Assembly (NCBI GenBank): GCA_032717465.1
Contig: CM064667.1
Span: 2,966,105-3,030,104, forward strand
DNA: 64,000 nt
Source: Coenobita brevimanus
Taxonomy: Eukaryota; Arthropoda; Malacostraca; Decapoda; Coenobitidae
Reading direction: 5' to 3'
Shown piece after piece: positions 35,862 to 48,764 of this stretch. The position numbers and the translations under genes are program-made. The number at the start of each line of letters is the position of its first letter. Positions within the stretch are counted from its first letter, which is position 1. Under the pieces are notes generated by a model. The model searched no databases and was not told the DNA's origin. It saw nothing but the letters and a program-made list of their open reading frames with translations.

Positions 35862-37458
35862 CCATGCAGCATAGTGTAATTGGCACTGAGTATCGTAGGT
35901 AAGTGCGAATGAAACACTGTTTATCACATTACCTTAATCTATGGTAAATGAGTGAGCTGAGTGAGCACAGTTCAGTGAGAGAATTGTACTGAGTGAGGTA
36001 AGTTATTTTGGGGTGTAAGGTCTTGAGGGGAATGGGAGTGTGAAATGAATTAATATCAGTAAATAACTGTGGTCAATACAGGAATTTGAGAAAGTATGGT
36101 AGAAAGGTGGCTGGGTGAGGAAGAGGGTGACTGAGTTCCCAAAATGAAGGAGTTACGACAATGAACTAGGAAGGGAGGTGAGTTACCGTGATGGTGAGAG
36201 GTGAATGAATGAAAGAGAGGTTAGTGAGTGTGGAGAGTTCATGAGTGAAGGCAGAAGGGAGGTAACTGGCTGGCTGAGGATGGCGGTGATTTAGGGATGG
36301 AAATGAGTGAATGACACATGCATAGTACCTGAGTTTGAGAAGAGGTTAATATGCATTATGTCACCATAACCACGACAGGTTTGTCAGTCATCATGAAATC
36401 GGTCAAAAAATCATGTGTACACACTGGATAGAAAACAGTGTGATACCACAGGCAATGAACACTGCAGTGTGTCCGATATTTATTCTTCACCAAGGCCCAG
36501 ACATGCCGTACAACACTTGCTAGGAGCAGTTTATGTGGGATTGCTATTATGTGGATATTCAGATGATGTAGCCTTTACGCTAAGGGTCGGTAATAGCTTC
36601 ACGTACCACATGTGAAGTTTCCATGGTTAATGGCCAGGCTGCAACGTTAATCTGGGATACCGACTGATCAACACAAGGTAGCATCATAAACAGAAACAGA
36701 AAGAGCTAAAAATCATACCATGGTGGCAAAATGACAGGAGACGAATGTCGTGTATTTAGTTTGGATGTCACCAAACCAATCCTGAACTCATCTAAATGAA
36801 ATAGTCATTTGGTATTCAAAAAGTAATAGATATAACAGTAGTGGAGGTATTCTATTACCCTTGTCTCTAACCTACTTACACTGTAAATAACTCGGTAGGC
36901 TGCTGAAAAAAATCGTCTGATAGTTTTGAGAGTGTAAGTGATAAAACTGTCATCGTAAATACCGTCAGTAAATGTAATTATATTCTGGACTCTCACAATG
37001 TTAGGTTTCCTATAACTGGCTATTTTTACAGGATTAATTCGTTGTTAATCCCGAATTCAGTACGATATTGCACTCTTGTGTTGACCTGTAACAAACACAT
37101 GATAATATATAATGAATGCATTCCATACCATAGGACTTGGATGATATATGATGATATATAATATGCCACACAGCCAATCATACCATTACTCCCCACATAT
37201 GTTGGAACTATACTGTACATATTGACAAAAAGTGGGGAGGGGGGGGAACCAGAGGATCAAAGATAAGGAAAGGTTAGTGGGAGACAGAAGCAAGTGAGGA
37301 TAGGCAGAGAGAGAGAGAGAGAGCATGATGGAGAGGAGTGAAAGTGAGGAGATACAGAATGATGGAGTTAGTGAGAAAGATAAATGGCATGGAGAGTGAG
37401 GAATGGAGAGGAGTGTGTGGGGGGTGGGGTAAGGCAAGCAGGAAGTGAATGGTGGATT
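35859..37458. other. Unannotated intergenic stretch
   Basis: No convincing coding frame or element. The left part has GTGAGTGA-rich text suggesting decayed minisatellite. At 37,230-37,440 the + strand is purine-rich with a short GA run (37,308-37,322). The rest is ordinary A/T-rich DNA. Confidence 0.45.
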
Positions 37459-38292
37459 CAGTGTGGCGTAAGCTGTAGTACCCGAGGCATGTGATCTGTT
37501 GTTACTGCAGTGTGTTGTGACTTGTAGTACCCGAGGCATGTGATCTGTTGTTATTGCAGTGTGGAGTAAGCTGTAGTACATGAGACATGTGATCTGTTGT
37601 TATTGCAGTGTGGTGTGACTAGTAGTACCCGAGGCCTGTGATCTGTTGTTACTGCAGTGTGGAGTAAGCTGTAGTACATGAGGCATGTGATCTGTTGTTA
37701 CTGCAGTGTGGCGTAAGCTGTAATACCTGAGGCCTGTGATCTGTTGTTACCGCAGTGTGGTGTGACTTGTAGTACCCGAGGCCTGTGATCTGTTGTTACT
37801 GCAGTGTGGTGTGACTTGTAGTACCCGAGGCCTGTGATCTGTTGTTACTGCAGTGTGGTGTGACTTGTAGTATCTGAGGCCTGTGATCTGTTGTTACTGC
37901 AGTGTGGTGTGACTTGTAGTACCCGAGGCCTGTGATCTGTGGTTACTGCAGTGTGGTGTGACTTGTAGTATCTGAGGCCTGTGATCTGTGGTTACTGCAG
38001 TGTGGTGTGACTTGTAGTATCTGAGGCCTGTGATCTGTGGTTACTGCAGTGTGGTGTGACTTGTAGTATCTGAGGCATGTGATCTGTTGTTACTGCAGTG
38101 TGGTGTGACTTGTAGTACCCGAGGCCTGTGATCTGTTGTTACTGCAGTGTGGTGTGACTTGTAGTATCCGAGGCCTGTGATCTGTTGTTACTGCAGTGTG
38201 GTGTGACTTGTAGTATCTGAGGCCTGTGATCTGTTGTTACTGCAGTGTGGTGTAAGTTGTAGTACCCGAGGCCTGTGATCTGTTGTTACTGC
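37459..38292 (+). repeat. 49-bp minisatellite, 17 copies in perfect register
   Basis: The marker GTAAGCTG or GTGACTTG starts at 37,468 and then every 49 bases to 38,252 without a single insertion or deletion. Each unit contains GTAGTA, a variable CCCGAGG, TCTGAGG or CATGAGG part, GTGATCTGTTGTTACTGCAG and GTGTGG. Units come in a GTAAGCTG type (copies 1, 3, 5, 6, and a variant at 17) and a GTGACTTG type (the rest), alternating at the left and homogenised at the right. Confidence 0.95.
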
Positions 38293-39030
38293 TACATAAC
38301 AACATAGCACTCTGTGTTTTGATAATGGCAGTGAATCGTGGTGAATTCTGGCGACAATAGTAAGCTATTGTGTGGACCATAAGAATTTCATTTTGCCCTA
38401 CAGTACTTGGGGCAAGAAGTATTTTTGTATAACACTCTTCCAACATAATCAACACTCCCTTCCTTCCTTCCAGTGCAGAGGTATGTTTACATTTTCTTGT
38501 CTGTCTGGCTCACTATCACCTAATAAAATTGGTCTGGCGCTAGTTAGAGTATATTACTAACTTGTTTCTGGCAATAAACATGTTGATGGTGATACTATTA
38601 ACACTCATACTCCCGTAACTTGCTCTGATCTTTGTGAAATTCCGTGATATTACTTGGTAACACTATGATTAATCCATATGTATGGCGACGTTGTTATCTA
38701 CTTCATATTAGGAACCTGCAAAAAAAGTATTCAGCTGAAAGATTTATTTTTTTTTTTACTGAATAAGTTTAATTCCACTTTCATCCAGCCCAGCCTTTCG
38801 GTGTTGGACGTACTCCTTACCTGAATACAATAGTGTGGTGACAGCAAGATGTCATCGTAGCGGAGTTGACTCCTTAATGCTCTCATGTCTGTTTGTACAT
38901 TTTTTATTCAAGTTGACAGAGCCTCTAGTACAAACGAAATTACTGAAGATTAAGTTTCACCATCCGTTTTACAAAATTCTGCATTAAGATGAAGTAAAGT
39001 TTCCTCGATTCAGCATGACTGTATAAGTAC
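38293..39030. other. Unannotated intergenic stretch
   Basis: A/T-rich single-copy-looking DNA between two minisatellites. No domain, RNA gene or element end seen. Confidence 0.5.
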
Positions 39031-39175
39031 TTGGTGGGACTGAAGTGTTTAGTTTACAGGCTGGGTTTATGTTGCTCTAACAAGTCTCTTCAGTACTGTG
39101 CCATCGTTCTACCCCTGCTTCTTGCGGCATTCAAAATATTATCCTCATCTCTGGGAAGATCTCTAGCAGTGATAG

Positions 39176-39632
39176 GATTACTGAAGATTACAATAACACT
39201 TTTTGTACCGATCGGGTTACGGAAGACTATATTTACACCTCGTGCAGCGATGGGGTTACTGATGATTATATTTACACCTCGTGCAGCGATCGGGTTACTG
39301 AAGATTACATTTACACCTCGTGCAGCGATCGGGTTACTGAAGATTACATTTACACCTCGTGCAGCGATGGGGTTACTGATGATTATATTTACACCTCGTG
39401 CAGCGATGTGGTTACTGAAGATTACATTTACACCTCGTGCAGCGATCGGGTTTCTGATGACTACATTTACACCTCGTGCAGCGATGGGGTTACTGAAGAT
39501 TACATTTACACCTCGTGCAGCGATGGGGTTACTGAAGATTACATTTACACCTCGTGCAGTGATCGGGTTACTGAAGATTACATTTACACCTCGTGCAGTG
39601 ATCGGGTTACTGAAGATTACATTAAATTTTTA
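39176..39632 (+). repeat. 39-bp minisatellite, 12 copies, open in two frames
   Basis: GGTTACTGA or a variant recurs every 39 bases from 39,176 to 39,605 with no indel; the first two copies are the most diverged. Because 39 is a multiple of three, frames stay open. One (39,031-39,633, 200 codons) reads a 13-residue unit GLLKITFTPRAAI. Another (39,408-39,686) reads VTEDYIYTSCSDR. I do not recognise either peptide and see no start context, splice sites or flanking domain. I treat this as repeat DNA, with a small chance that it lies in an exon. Confidence 0.93.
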
Positions 39633-39639
39633 GCCTCTG

Positions 39640-40460
39640 CAGTTCATCAAGTCGTTTCTAAACCAAGCCAAAAAGTCTGGCTGTAGCAAGACCAAAATAT
39701 AAAGAAGGCCTCGTAGTGAAGGGATAAACCAACATTTTATTTGTCCTATTGAGCAACTTACCATGGCCATTAAGCACTTCAATACGGTGACGAATTTCAT
39801 ATTATATCATCCTAAGCTAACAATCTTATTAACTGAAAGACAAATTTCTTAAGTGGATAGGTTAGACATGGCCTTCGTTAACAATAGCATTAATATAAAG
39901 CTCCCAGACCTGGATGAAATAATTTATATCTCATTTTACTTGAGTTGGTGTTTTCGTCCCTTTGCAACTTATTTCCCTTTAGGTCAGTGGTAGAAAACAA
40001 TACTACGACTCTGCATCCTTCTCATAGAACTTCAGGACTAACCCCATACTCTATCATTAATTTCTAGTCACAGCTCAGCATTCCAGATGGAAAATGTAAG
40101 TTTATGGGCCAAGTTAAAGACAAAAGAGTGTAGTAGTATAAAGAAGAAAGAAAATGTGTCATTGTAATCACTAGATTAATAAGATTTAAGAAGCCATCAA
40201 AGGATTAAAGTCTGCAAAAATCTCTTCCATTACAGAAAATTAAACTATTAGAGTCCGAGAGACAAACTAACTCTTCATCGGGTAAGCTGAATACACCAAA
40301 TACACAACTGTTGGCAACTCTAGCCTGCTCATTATTAAATAGTATATAGCCTTCAAAACCATATATTATTTATTAACATACAGTAAACAGTTCGTCAATA
40401 CTTAGTGTCATTACACCATAGACGTGGTGGTGGGTGGGTGTGGTAGTACTGATGATGATG

Positions 40461-40461
<1 letters not shown>
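39640..40461. other. Unannotated intergenic stretch
   Basis: A/T-rich DNA with stops in all frames. No element or RNA gene recognised. Confidence 0.5.
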
Positions 40462-40960
<499 letters not shown>

Positions 40961-41035
40961 GTAATGGTAGTGGTGCTGCGTATCATACTTTCGGTGATGG
41001 TGTGTGCGATATTGGTGATGGTGGTAGTGGTACTG

Positions 41036-41410
41036 TATTCACGAGCGAGGGCGAAGACCTGGCGAGTTTTGTTATGTAGTGGGCCAACCTGGCCCGCCCC
41101 GACTGTAACGCTTTTGAGAAGCTTGTATCCAGCTACCATAGGGTGGATCACTGCGTGGTTTGCACCATATGATAGCCCAATTCTTTAAGATTTGTTTTTG
41201 ACAGGTTTCATCACACCTCGGCGGTGCACGTGACACTCGCCAAGTGCAGCATGTCGAAAATCTTCCAAAGAGGGCCACAGGCCAGACAGTTTGTTGTAAA
41301 GGCATGAAACTTGGTAGGAAGATAGCAATCAATATTTTCTAGGCATCCTCGGGATGTAAAGCCACATTTCAATGCTTTCGGATTTAAATGGCCTCTCTCG
41401 TACCTCGCCG
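41036..41410. other. Normal-complexity island inside a 2-kb GT-rich zone
   Basis: About 375 bp of balanced composition between strongly G/T-skewed flanks, so it is probably an inserted or older sequence. It contains GGGCCAACCTGGCCCG, a short imperfect inverted repeat. I recognise no coding domain, tRNA or element end. Confidence 0.5.
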
Positions 41411-42420
<1,010 letters not shown>

Positions 42421-42587
42421 TGATTTACCATATTTTTCACTAGATAGTTTTCCACTAAATCCGTTGCACCAGCAGGAAGCTGATAATGCTTTATACAAAT
42501 CGTATCAGTGGCTCCGGGTCAACTTTTTCGTGCTCGACTGTGTACAGAGCATAAGCAATCAGCTTTTGAGGGCCAGGAGTCTAATGT

Positions 42588-42623
42588 GGGTAACTGTCAG
42601 TGACATATCACTGACAGTTACCC
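42588..42623. repeat. Perfect 16-bp inverted repeat with 4-base loop
   Basis: GGGTAACTGTCAGTGA (42,588-42,603), loop CATA, then its exact reverse complement (42,608-42,623). Outer bases ATGT and ACAT extend the pairing with one bulge. It is a stable hairpin in either strand. It may be a foldback footprint; there is no sign of a transcription terminator context. Confidence 0.9.
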
Positions 42624-42814
42624 TACATAGGCAATACATGGTACGAGGGCTGTCTCATTTAGGACTGCTGGTTGCATTACATATCGAAGGGTCTTGTGAA
42701 AAATAATAAATAACTTTTGATGACAATGGATTCCCCAAATGTTCCTGTCCAAGCACTACAACAAAGTCGTTTCCGTTCAGTTGACAGTGAACTACTCTAC
42801 CACCTTTTTGTAGA

Positions 42815-42815
<1 letters not shown>

Positions 42816-42896
<81 letters not shown>
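42816..42896 (+). repeat. (AC)40 microsatellite
   Basis: Uninterrupted AC dinucleotides. Confidence 0.97.
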
Positions 42897-42900
<4 letters not shown>

Positions 42901-42966
42901 TAATGAATGAAGTCACTGTGACAAAGTGTGGAAAACTAGAAAATTTATCCGTCTGTTAAATACATA

Positions 42967-43087
42967 GGCAGTGGCTGAATCAGTAGAGAGGCGGCCTGCA
43001 GTCCTAATGGACCCAGGAGCGAATCCCGGATGGGGCAGGGAACAGTTTAAGGATCTGAATTTCCTATTAAAAAAAAAAAAAAAAAAA
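42967..43087 (+). mobile_element. tRNA-like SINE with poly(A) tail
   Basis: TGGCTGAATCAGTAGAG resembles a pol III A box and GAGCGAATCCC (43,017-43,027) a B box, in tRNA-like order and spacing, followed by about 45 bp of unrelated body and 19 A (43,069-43,087). The expected cloverleaf is incomplete, so this is not a working tRNA. A further 17-A run (43,130-43,146) after 42 bp suggests a second tail or a dimeric tail region. The family is not identified. Confidence 0.6.
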
Positions 43088-43199
43088 GCAGACTTTCCTG
43101 ATCTACCAGATGACCCGCCGACATGTTGTAAAAAAAAAAAAAAAAATCGCTAATCCCAATATATCAGTCCTGTATGAGACAACCCTAGCATGTATTCAA

Positions 43200-43318
43200 T
43201 ATGGACGGTGGGTGTCAGCGCAAGTGGTGACATGTGGAGGTGTAGGAGGACTACTGGGCCTTGGGAAATAGGCCCTGAAGCCTTTGCTCAGAGTCGGACA
43301 CGTAAAAAAAAAAAAAAA
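43200..43318 (+). mobile_element. Possible second short retroposon ending in poly(A)
   Basis: A G-rich segment with GGGCCTTGGGAAATAGGCCC (imperfect hairpin) and GAGTCGGACACGT runs directly into 15 A (43,304-43,318). The tail suggests a retroposed sequence. The body has no convincing pol III boxes, so it is weaker than its neighbour. Confidence 0.35.
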
Positions 43319-43765
43319 TGGTTAGAACGTATTTGCACTTAGGTCAAAAGTTGTGACGATCCATTATTAGAGAACTGAAAGTTAAAGTGCTTCACTAACT
43401 TCTTCTAATATATTACAAATTTGCCACCGTCTCCAGCTGGCATGTGTTGTTTACTTCTTTATCTACCTACATATTTATTCTTGGCTCAAACTAACTGTTA
43501 AATGCAGGCAGGTGAAATATATTACTGCATTTAACAGTTTAATGAAAATATTTTCTGAAGGAAGAGTTTCATTATAGCATCACTATCCAATCCTGATGCA
43601 AAACAGGACATTTATGAGAAAATACAAATTCTGAAAGCTTTACTATTTTTTTTTTTACCTGAGTCATTTTACTGCTATTTATATGTATAATATAAATTAA
43701 TAACTACAATGCTTCTACCTCCACAGGTCCACCGAGAGCTGCAGTGGAGTAAGTGTTGATTCTTG

Positions 43766-43768
<3 letters not shown>
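43319..43768. other. Unannotated intergenic stretch
   Basis: A/T-rich DNA, no coding frame or element. The phrase TTAACAGTT / AACTGTTAA recurs in opposite directions near 43,490-43,540. Confidence 0.5.

Positions 43769-43835
<67 letters not shown>
43769..43835 (+). repeat. (AC)33 microsatellite
   Basis: Uninterrupted AC dinucleotides. Confidence 0.97.
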
Positions 43836-43838
<3 letters not shown>

Positions 43839-43928
43839 GAGAAGAGTGCACCCATGAACTGACATAGAACTCCAGCACAAACAAACATATACACAAACAA
43901 ACACAAAGACATGAAACTGCTTGACCAC

Positions 43929-43964
43929 TCTCTCTCTATCTCTCTCTCTTTCGCTCTCTCTCTC

Positions 43965-44024
<60 letters not shown>
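43929..44024 (+). repeat. (CT)n microsatellite, interrupted at its left end
   Basis: CT dinucleotides with ATCTC, TTTCG and CCCTC interruptions, pure from about 43,979. Confidence 0.95.
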
Positions 44025-44027
<3 letters not shown>

Positions 44028-44111
44028 CAAACATAATTTCATTGAATTATCACAACACATATTTCTCACTGAGGCATAAACACATGCCAGGGCACTTACG
44101 TGAGCGCGCGC

Positions 44112-44251
<140 letters not shown>

Positions 44252-44267
44252 ACACAAACTCTCTGTA

Positions 44268-44702
44268 GGTGACATGTGAGACGCTTTGTCAGCGTAATCC
44301 TGGTCATTGCTAAGTAGGTATGAGGCACACAGTCCTCACTTGTGTAAGAACGTCGGTAGATGACGGGGTCGTCTTGCCCCTTCTCTCAGTAGCAAAGAAT
44401 TCACTTTGTACTGCCGAAATAATATGTCTACAGAGTATAAAACTGACGAGAGAATAATGAAAAATATCATTCATAAAAAGGTCAAAAGCACAGACTAACA
44501 AAAGGATAACATTAATCACACAGTACACGACCTGCAAAACCTGCCAGCTACTACTCAACAACCGTCCTGCCGTGAAAAGTTCGTCTATACAAGAGACCAC
44601 GTCATCTACCAACCTACTTGCACAAGTGAGCACTGTGGGCCTCATACCTACAATAGGTAGGAATGACGAGGACTAAACTCTCAAGGCGTCTCACATGTCA
44701 CC
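44268..44702. mobile_element. 435-bp element with 17-bp perfect terminal inverted repeats
   Basis: The left end GGTGACATGTGAGACGC (44,268-44,284) is exactly reverse-complementary to the right end (44,686-44,702). Pairing continues imperfectly inward for about 130 bp per arm (shared TAGGTATGAGGC, CTCACTTGTG and GGTAGATGACG). There is no open frame for a transposase, so it resembles a non-autonomous DNA element (MITE or foldback type). I could not find a convincing target duplication. It may instead be an old inverted duplication. Confidence 0.7.
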
Positions 44703-44710
44703 AACAGAAC

Positions 44711-44878
44711 GGTTCGATTAAATTTCACAACAGAACTAGTCAAAACTTCTTCTTCAGCCGTCAGAGTCTATAAAAAGGTCCAATTATTGGCCATGGTTCG
44801 ATAAAATCTCACTAAAGAGCTAGCCACAACTCCTCTTTCACCCGTCAATGTCTTGAAAAACGTACTGAAATATTCGAC
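44711..44878 (+). repeat. Two diverged tandem copies, 84-bp period
   Basis: GGTTCGATTAAATTTCAC at 44,711 is answered by GGTTCGATAAAATCTCAC at 44,795, and the later parts (CTAGTCAAAACTTC / CTAGCCACAACTCC and GTC-TTGAAAAACGT-type endings) also correspond. A simple tandem duplication between the inverted-repeat element and LINE D. Confidence 0.75.
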
Positions 44879-44884
44879 CACGAA

Positions 44885-45018
44885 AAAGGGGGGTGTGAGT
44901 TGGGAGCAGGGTAGTGAAATGGCGGGGGACAGGGCGACTTGGAGGCGATTTGTTTGTGGCCACCCCAAACGGGATTGAGGCGTCTGGCAATAGATAGATA
45001 GATAGATAGATAGATAGA
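44885..45018 (+). mobile_element. LINE D: 3' scrap of a TAGA-tailed LINE
   Basis: The text GAGGCGATTTGTTTGT, a GCCACC segment and GTCTGGCAATAGATAGATAG match the 3' end of LINE C (56,290-56,385). The tail here is a clean (ATAG)n of about seven units. Only about 130 bp remains, an extreme 5' truncation with no coding capacity left. Confidence 0.75.
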
Positions 45019-45024
45019 AAAAGA

Positions 45025-45968
<944 letters not shown>

Positions 45969-46059
45969 TCACTGGGTTATCAGAAGTAGTGAAGGGAAAT
46001 GCTCACAGAAAAGGAATGGGTGGGGGGGAAGACAAAAAAGAAATGATCTAAAGGGATGG

Positions 46060-46467
46060 AGGTTATACTGGAAGGGAGGCAAATAGCAGAGTCAGGGAAT
46101 GAGAGAAGTCATGATGTAGTCGCGGGAAGGACAGAGGAAATACACTGAGGCAGTGAGGAATGAAAGCCGTACAGACGGATAGGAAGGGAAGGAGGCAGCA
46201 CAGGGAAGGAAAGAGGGAGATAATAGAGGGAGGAAAACAAGGAGGTAAGAGGTGAAGGGAATTAGGCAGCATAAGGAAGGAAGGAAGGAGGCAAAAGAGG
46301 GAAAAGAGGAAGACGAAAGCACAGAGATGGAAGAGAGGAGGCATGACAAGGAGTGAAGAGGGAGGCAGTACAGGGAGAAAAGAAGGCAGGCAGTACATGG
46401 AGAGAAGCAATGAGGCAGCACAGGAAGAGAAGGAGGGTGACAATACAGTGAGAGAAGGAGGGAGGGA
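46060..46467 (+). repeat. Purine-rich minisatellite, left part
   Basis: Degenerate units of roughly 30-35 bp containing GGCAGTACAGGGAGAGAAG-like text on the + strand. The array is cut at 46,467 by LINE A and resumes at 51,229 on its other side. The Leu/Pro/Ser-rich minus-strand frames are repeat artefacts. Confidence 0.8.
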
Positions 46468-46789
46468 GTCTATCTATCTATCTATATACCTAGGCTGCTT
46501 CCCCCATGGAAAGGGAGGTAGCCAAGACAGGACAACACATTCCCAATTTACTCATCCATTCAAATACATTCATTCTCATCTTAGCCCCGAAGGGGAGAAG
46601 GGACAGATCCTCACTGCACCCACACCGCACAAGGGTCAACCGCGCAGCGCAGTCAGTGACATCCGCAGCAGGGCCCGACAGCAGAGCTGGTTTACCCCTG
46701 CCACATCATAATAGACCCATCCTCTTACCCGCACCTGACCTGATTAGCTGATCAGACCAAATGTGGGAGAATATCCCCTCAGGGCTGCG

Positions 46790-47408
46790 TCACCATTTAT
46801 TCATTCACAATTTCTCTCCATTTATTTCTGTCATGCACAGTCACTCTTCCTTGCTCAACAGACATCCCTCTCGCATCCAACGCTTTCTTCACACTGTCCA
46901 TCCATCCTATTCATGGTCACCCTCTCAGCCTTACACCTCTCACATCAGATCTAGCTATCTTTTTCACCAATCACTCATTATCCATTCTCTCCATATGCCC
47001 AAACCATCGCAACACCCTCTGCTCAAGTCCACCAGCTATCTCCCGAACAACTCCAGTTCTCCTTAGGACTTCATCATTTCTCACTCAATCCATATGCGTC
47101 ACTCCACACATACTCCTCAGACACCTTTTCTCCATTACATTCAAACTTTTCCTCTCTGCTACACCCATATTCCATGTTTCAGCCCCATATAATGCAGTCG
47201 GTACCACAACACCCTCATACAGCCTTCTCTTTACATCCATTCTAAGCAAACAACATCTAAACACTGTTTTCATTCCTCCCAGCACCTTTCCTACTTCATT
47301 CATTCTAAACTTCACTTCTGCATCTATTCTTCCATCCACAGCAACATGTGACCCTAAATACTTAAAACACTCTACCTCCTCAAGCAACTCACCGTTTCGT
47401 TTTTAAAG
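46790..47408 (-). pseudogene. LINE A ORF2, 3' piece
   Basis: Begins with NGELLEEVECFKYLGS and continues HVAVDGRIDAEVKFRMNEV, a segment resembling YEGVVVPTALYGAETWN, and CLRSMCGVTHMD, where an in-frame stop falls. Beyond the stop the family text continues in the same frame with more stops. This is the conserved region after the polymerase. It was separated from its 5' piece by insertion of LINE B, so it cannot be part of a working enzyme. Confidence 0.85.
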
Positions 47409-47439
47409 GCTCCAACATGCTTGCATGCGTTGGCCTTGG

Positions 47440-48096
47440 TCACCTAATGGCGGCTTTCCACACTGCACGATCCATTGCAGCCTCCCTGTTCAGTCCCTTA
47501 ACCCTGAGGTCACACTTAATGACCTCGTCCCATGTCTTTCTCGATCTACCCCTCATAACCCCACCCCCAATATTAACACTTTTCACCTTCCTCACCCAAT
47601 TATCATCCCCCATCCTCTCCACATGTCCAAACCATCTCAATCTACTTCTCCTCATCGCAACACCAATACACTCCTATCCCATCCTACCTCTCAACTCTTC
47701 CATCGTAAACCCAGCCCCCCCGGACCTTGCACGCAGGGACGCACTACACATCCACATAATCATTGTCATTTCTGTACGTCTGAGCAGACGAATATCCTCC
47801 TTATTTACTGCCCAGGTCTCACTACCATACAGCATTACACTCCTAACACATGCTGCATACAAAGACCCCTTAGCACGTAGGGAGAGCCCTCTCAATGTCA
47901 GAAGAGGCAAGAGCTCCCTGAACTTCTTCCAACCACTTCTCACCCTAGCCACAGAGCTAGCTCCAGCCCCACCTCCACCACACAACATGTCTCCCAGATA
48001 ACAAAACTCTTCCACACACTCAAGAGATTCACCAGCAAGTTCAATCCTTTCACACCTGATAATCTCCACCTGCTCTCCCCGACACACCGTACACAT
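47440..48096 (-). pseudogene. LINE B ORF2 C-terminal domain
   Basis: Two frames joined by a shift near 47,660. The first (48,096-47,674) has ESLECVEEFCYLGDMLCGGG, VRSGWKKFRELLPLLTLRGL and a segment resembling YGSETWAVNKEDIRLLRRTE. The second (47,655-47,440) has RLRWFGHVERMGDDNWVRKV and RGRSRKTWDEVIKCDLRVKG. These are the standard post-polymerase blocks of this LINE type. The true 3' end lies about 30 bp further on. Confidence 0.85.
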
Positions 48097-48764
48097 AAAA
48101 TCAGCATTATCTCGCAGTCTACTCTGATACCACTACATCTCTTGTGCACCCATTTATCACACACACCGCACAAGATGGAAGTACTTCCCACGCCCTTGTG
48201 GCAAACTGCACATGGCCACTCTCCCTCGTCTTTGACAGTACCGTCACCAACTCTAGATATTAATTTTGTTTTATCTGCATTTACCCTTAATCCCTTGTAC
48301 CCCATACCATCTCTCCACTTCCTAAACCTTTCCTCTGCTTCCTTTTCATTCTCTGCAATCAACACCAAATCATCAGCATACAACATCTCCCACGGGAGTA
48401 TATTTCTAAAGTCACATGAGAGAGCTTCAAGTACCATGATAATCTTCATGGGACTCAAGACTGACCCCTGATGCACACCAACATTCACGGAAAACTCATC
48501 ATTCAACTCTCCATTCACTCTTACCTGGGTGTGAGCACCCACATACATAATCAAAACCATCCTAACCAGCCACTCCTCCAAGCCAGGCTTTCTCATTGCC
48601 CACTTCACCACCTTTCTAGGGACTCTGTCAAAGGCCTTTTCCAAATCAACAAAAACAAAATACAGATCCCTTCTCCTACCAATATATTTTTCCTGAAGCT
48701 GTCGAACAATGAATATGGCATCAGTGGTCCCTACGTGGCATAAACCCAAACTGCATCTAATCAA
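47940..48764 (-). pseudogene. LINE B polymerase palm plus PHD-like zinc finger
   Basis: 274 open codons. The palm has FVDLEKAFDRVPRKVVKWAM (residues 38-57), NVGVHQGSVLSPMK (94-107) and the intact active-site box EMLYADDLVLIAE (YADD at 129-132). The finger follows with C185-x2-C188-x10-C199-x2-C202-x4-H207-x2-C210-x13-C224-x2-C227, the spacing of a PHD (C4HC3) finger. The last residues run out of frame; the true continuation is in the 48,096 frame. The finger presumably binds nucleic acid or chromatin, which is inference. Confidence 0.88.

Noticed and set aside
37459..38292. CRISPR-like array
   Set aside because: The 49-bp units are contiguous with no unique spacers, and the context is eukaryotic.
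39031..39633. Protein-coding gene with 13-residue repeats
   Set aside because: No recognisable domain, no supporting start context, and a second frame is equally open; kept as a finding only.
42967..43040. Functional tRNA gene
   Set aside because: Only A- and B-box-like motifs fit; the acceptor and anticodon stems do not pair properly and a poly(A) tail follows, so a SINE is the better reading.
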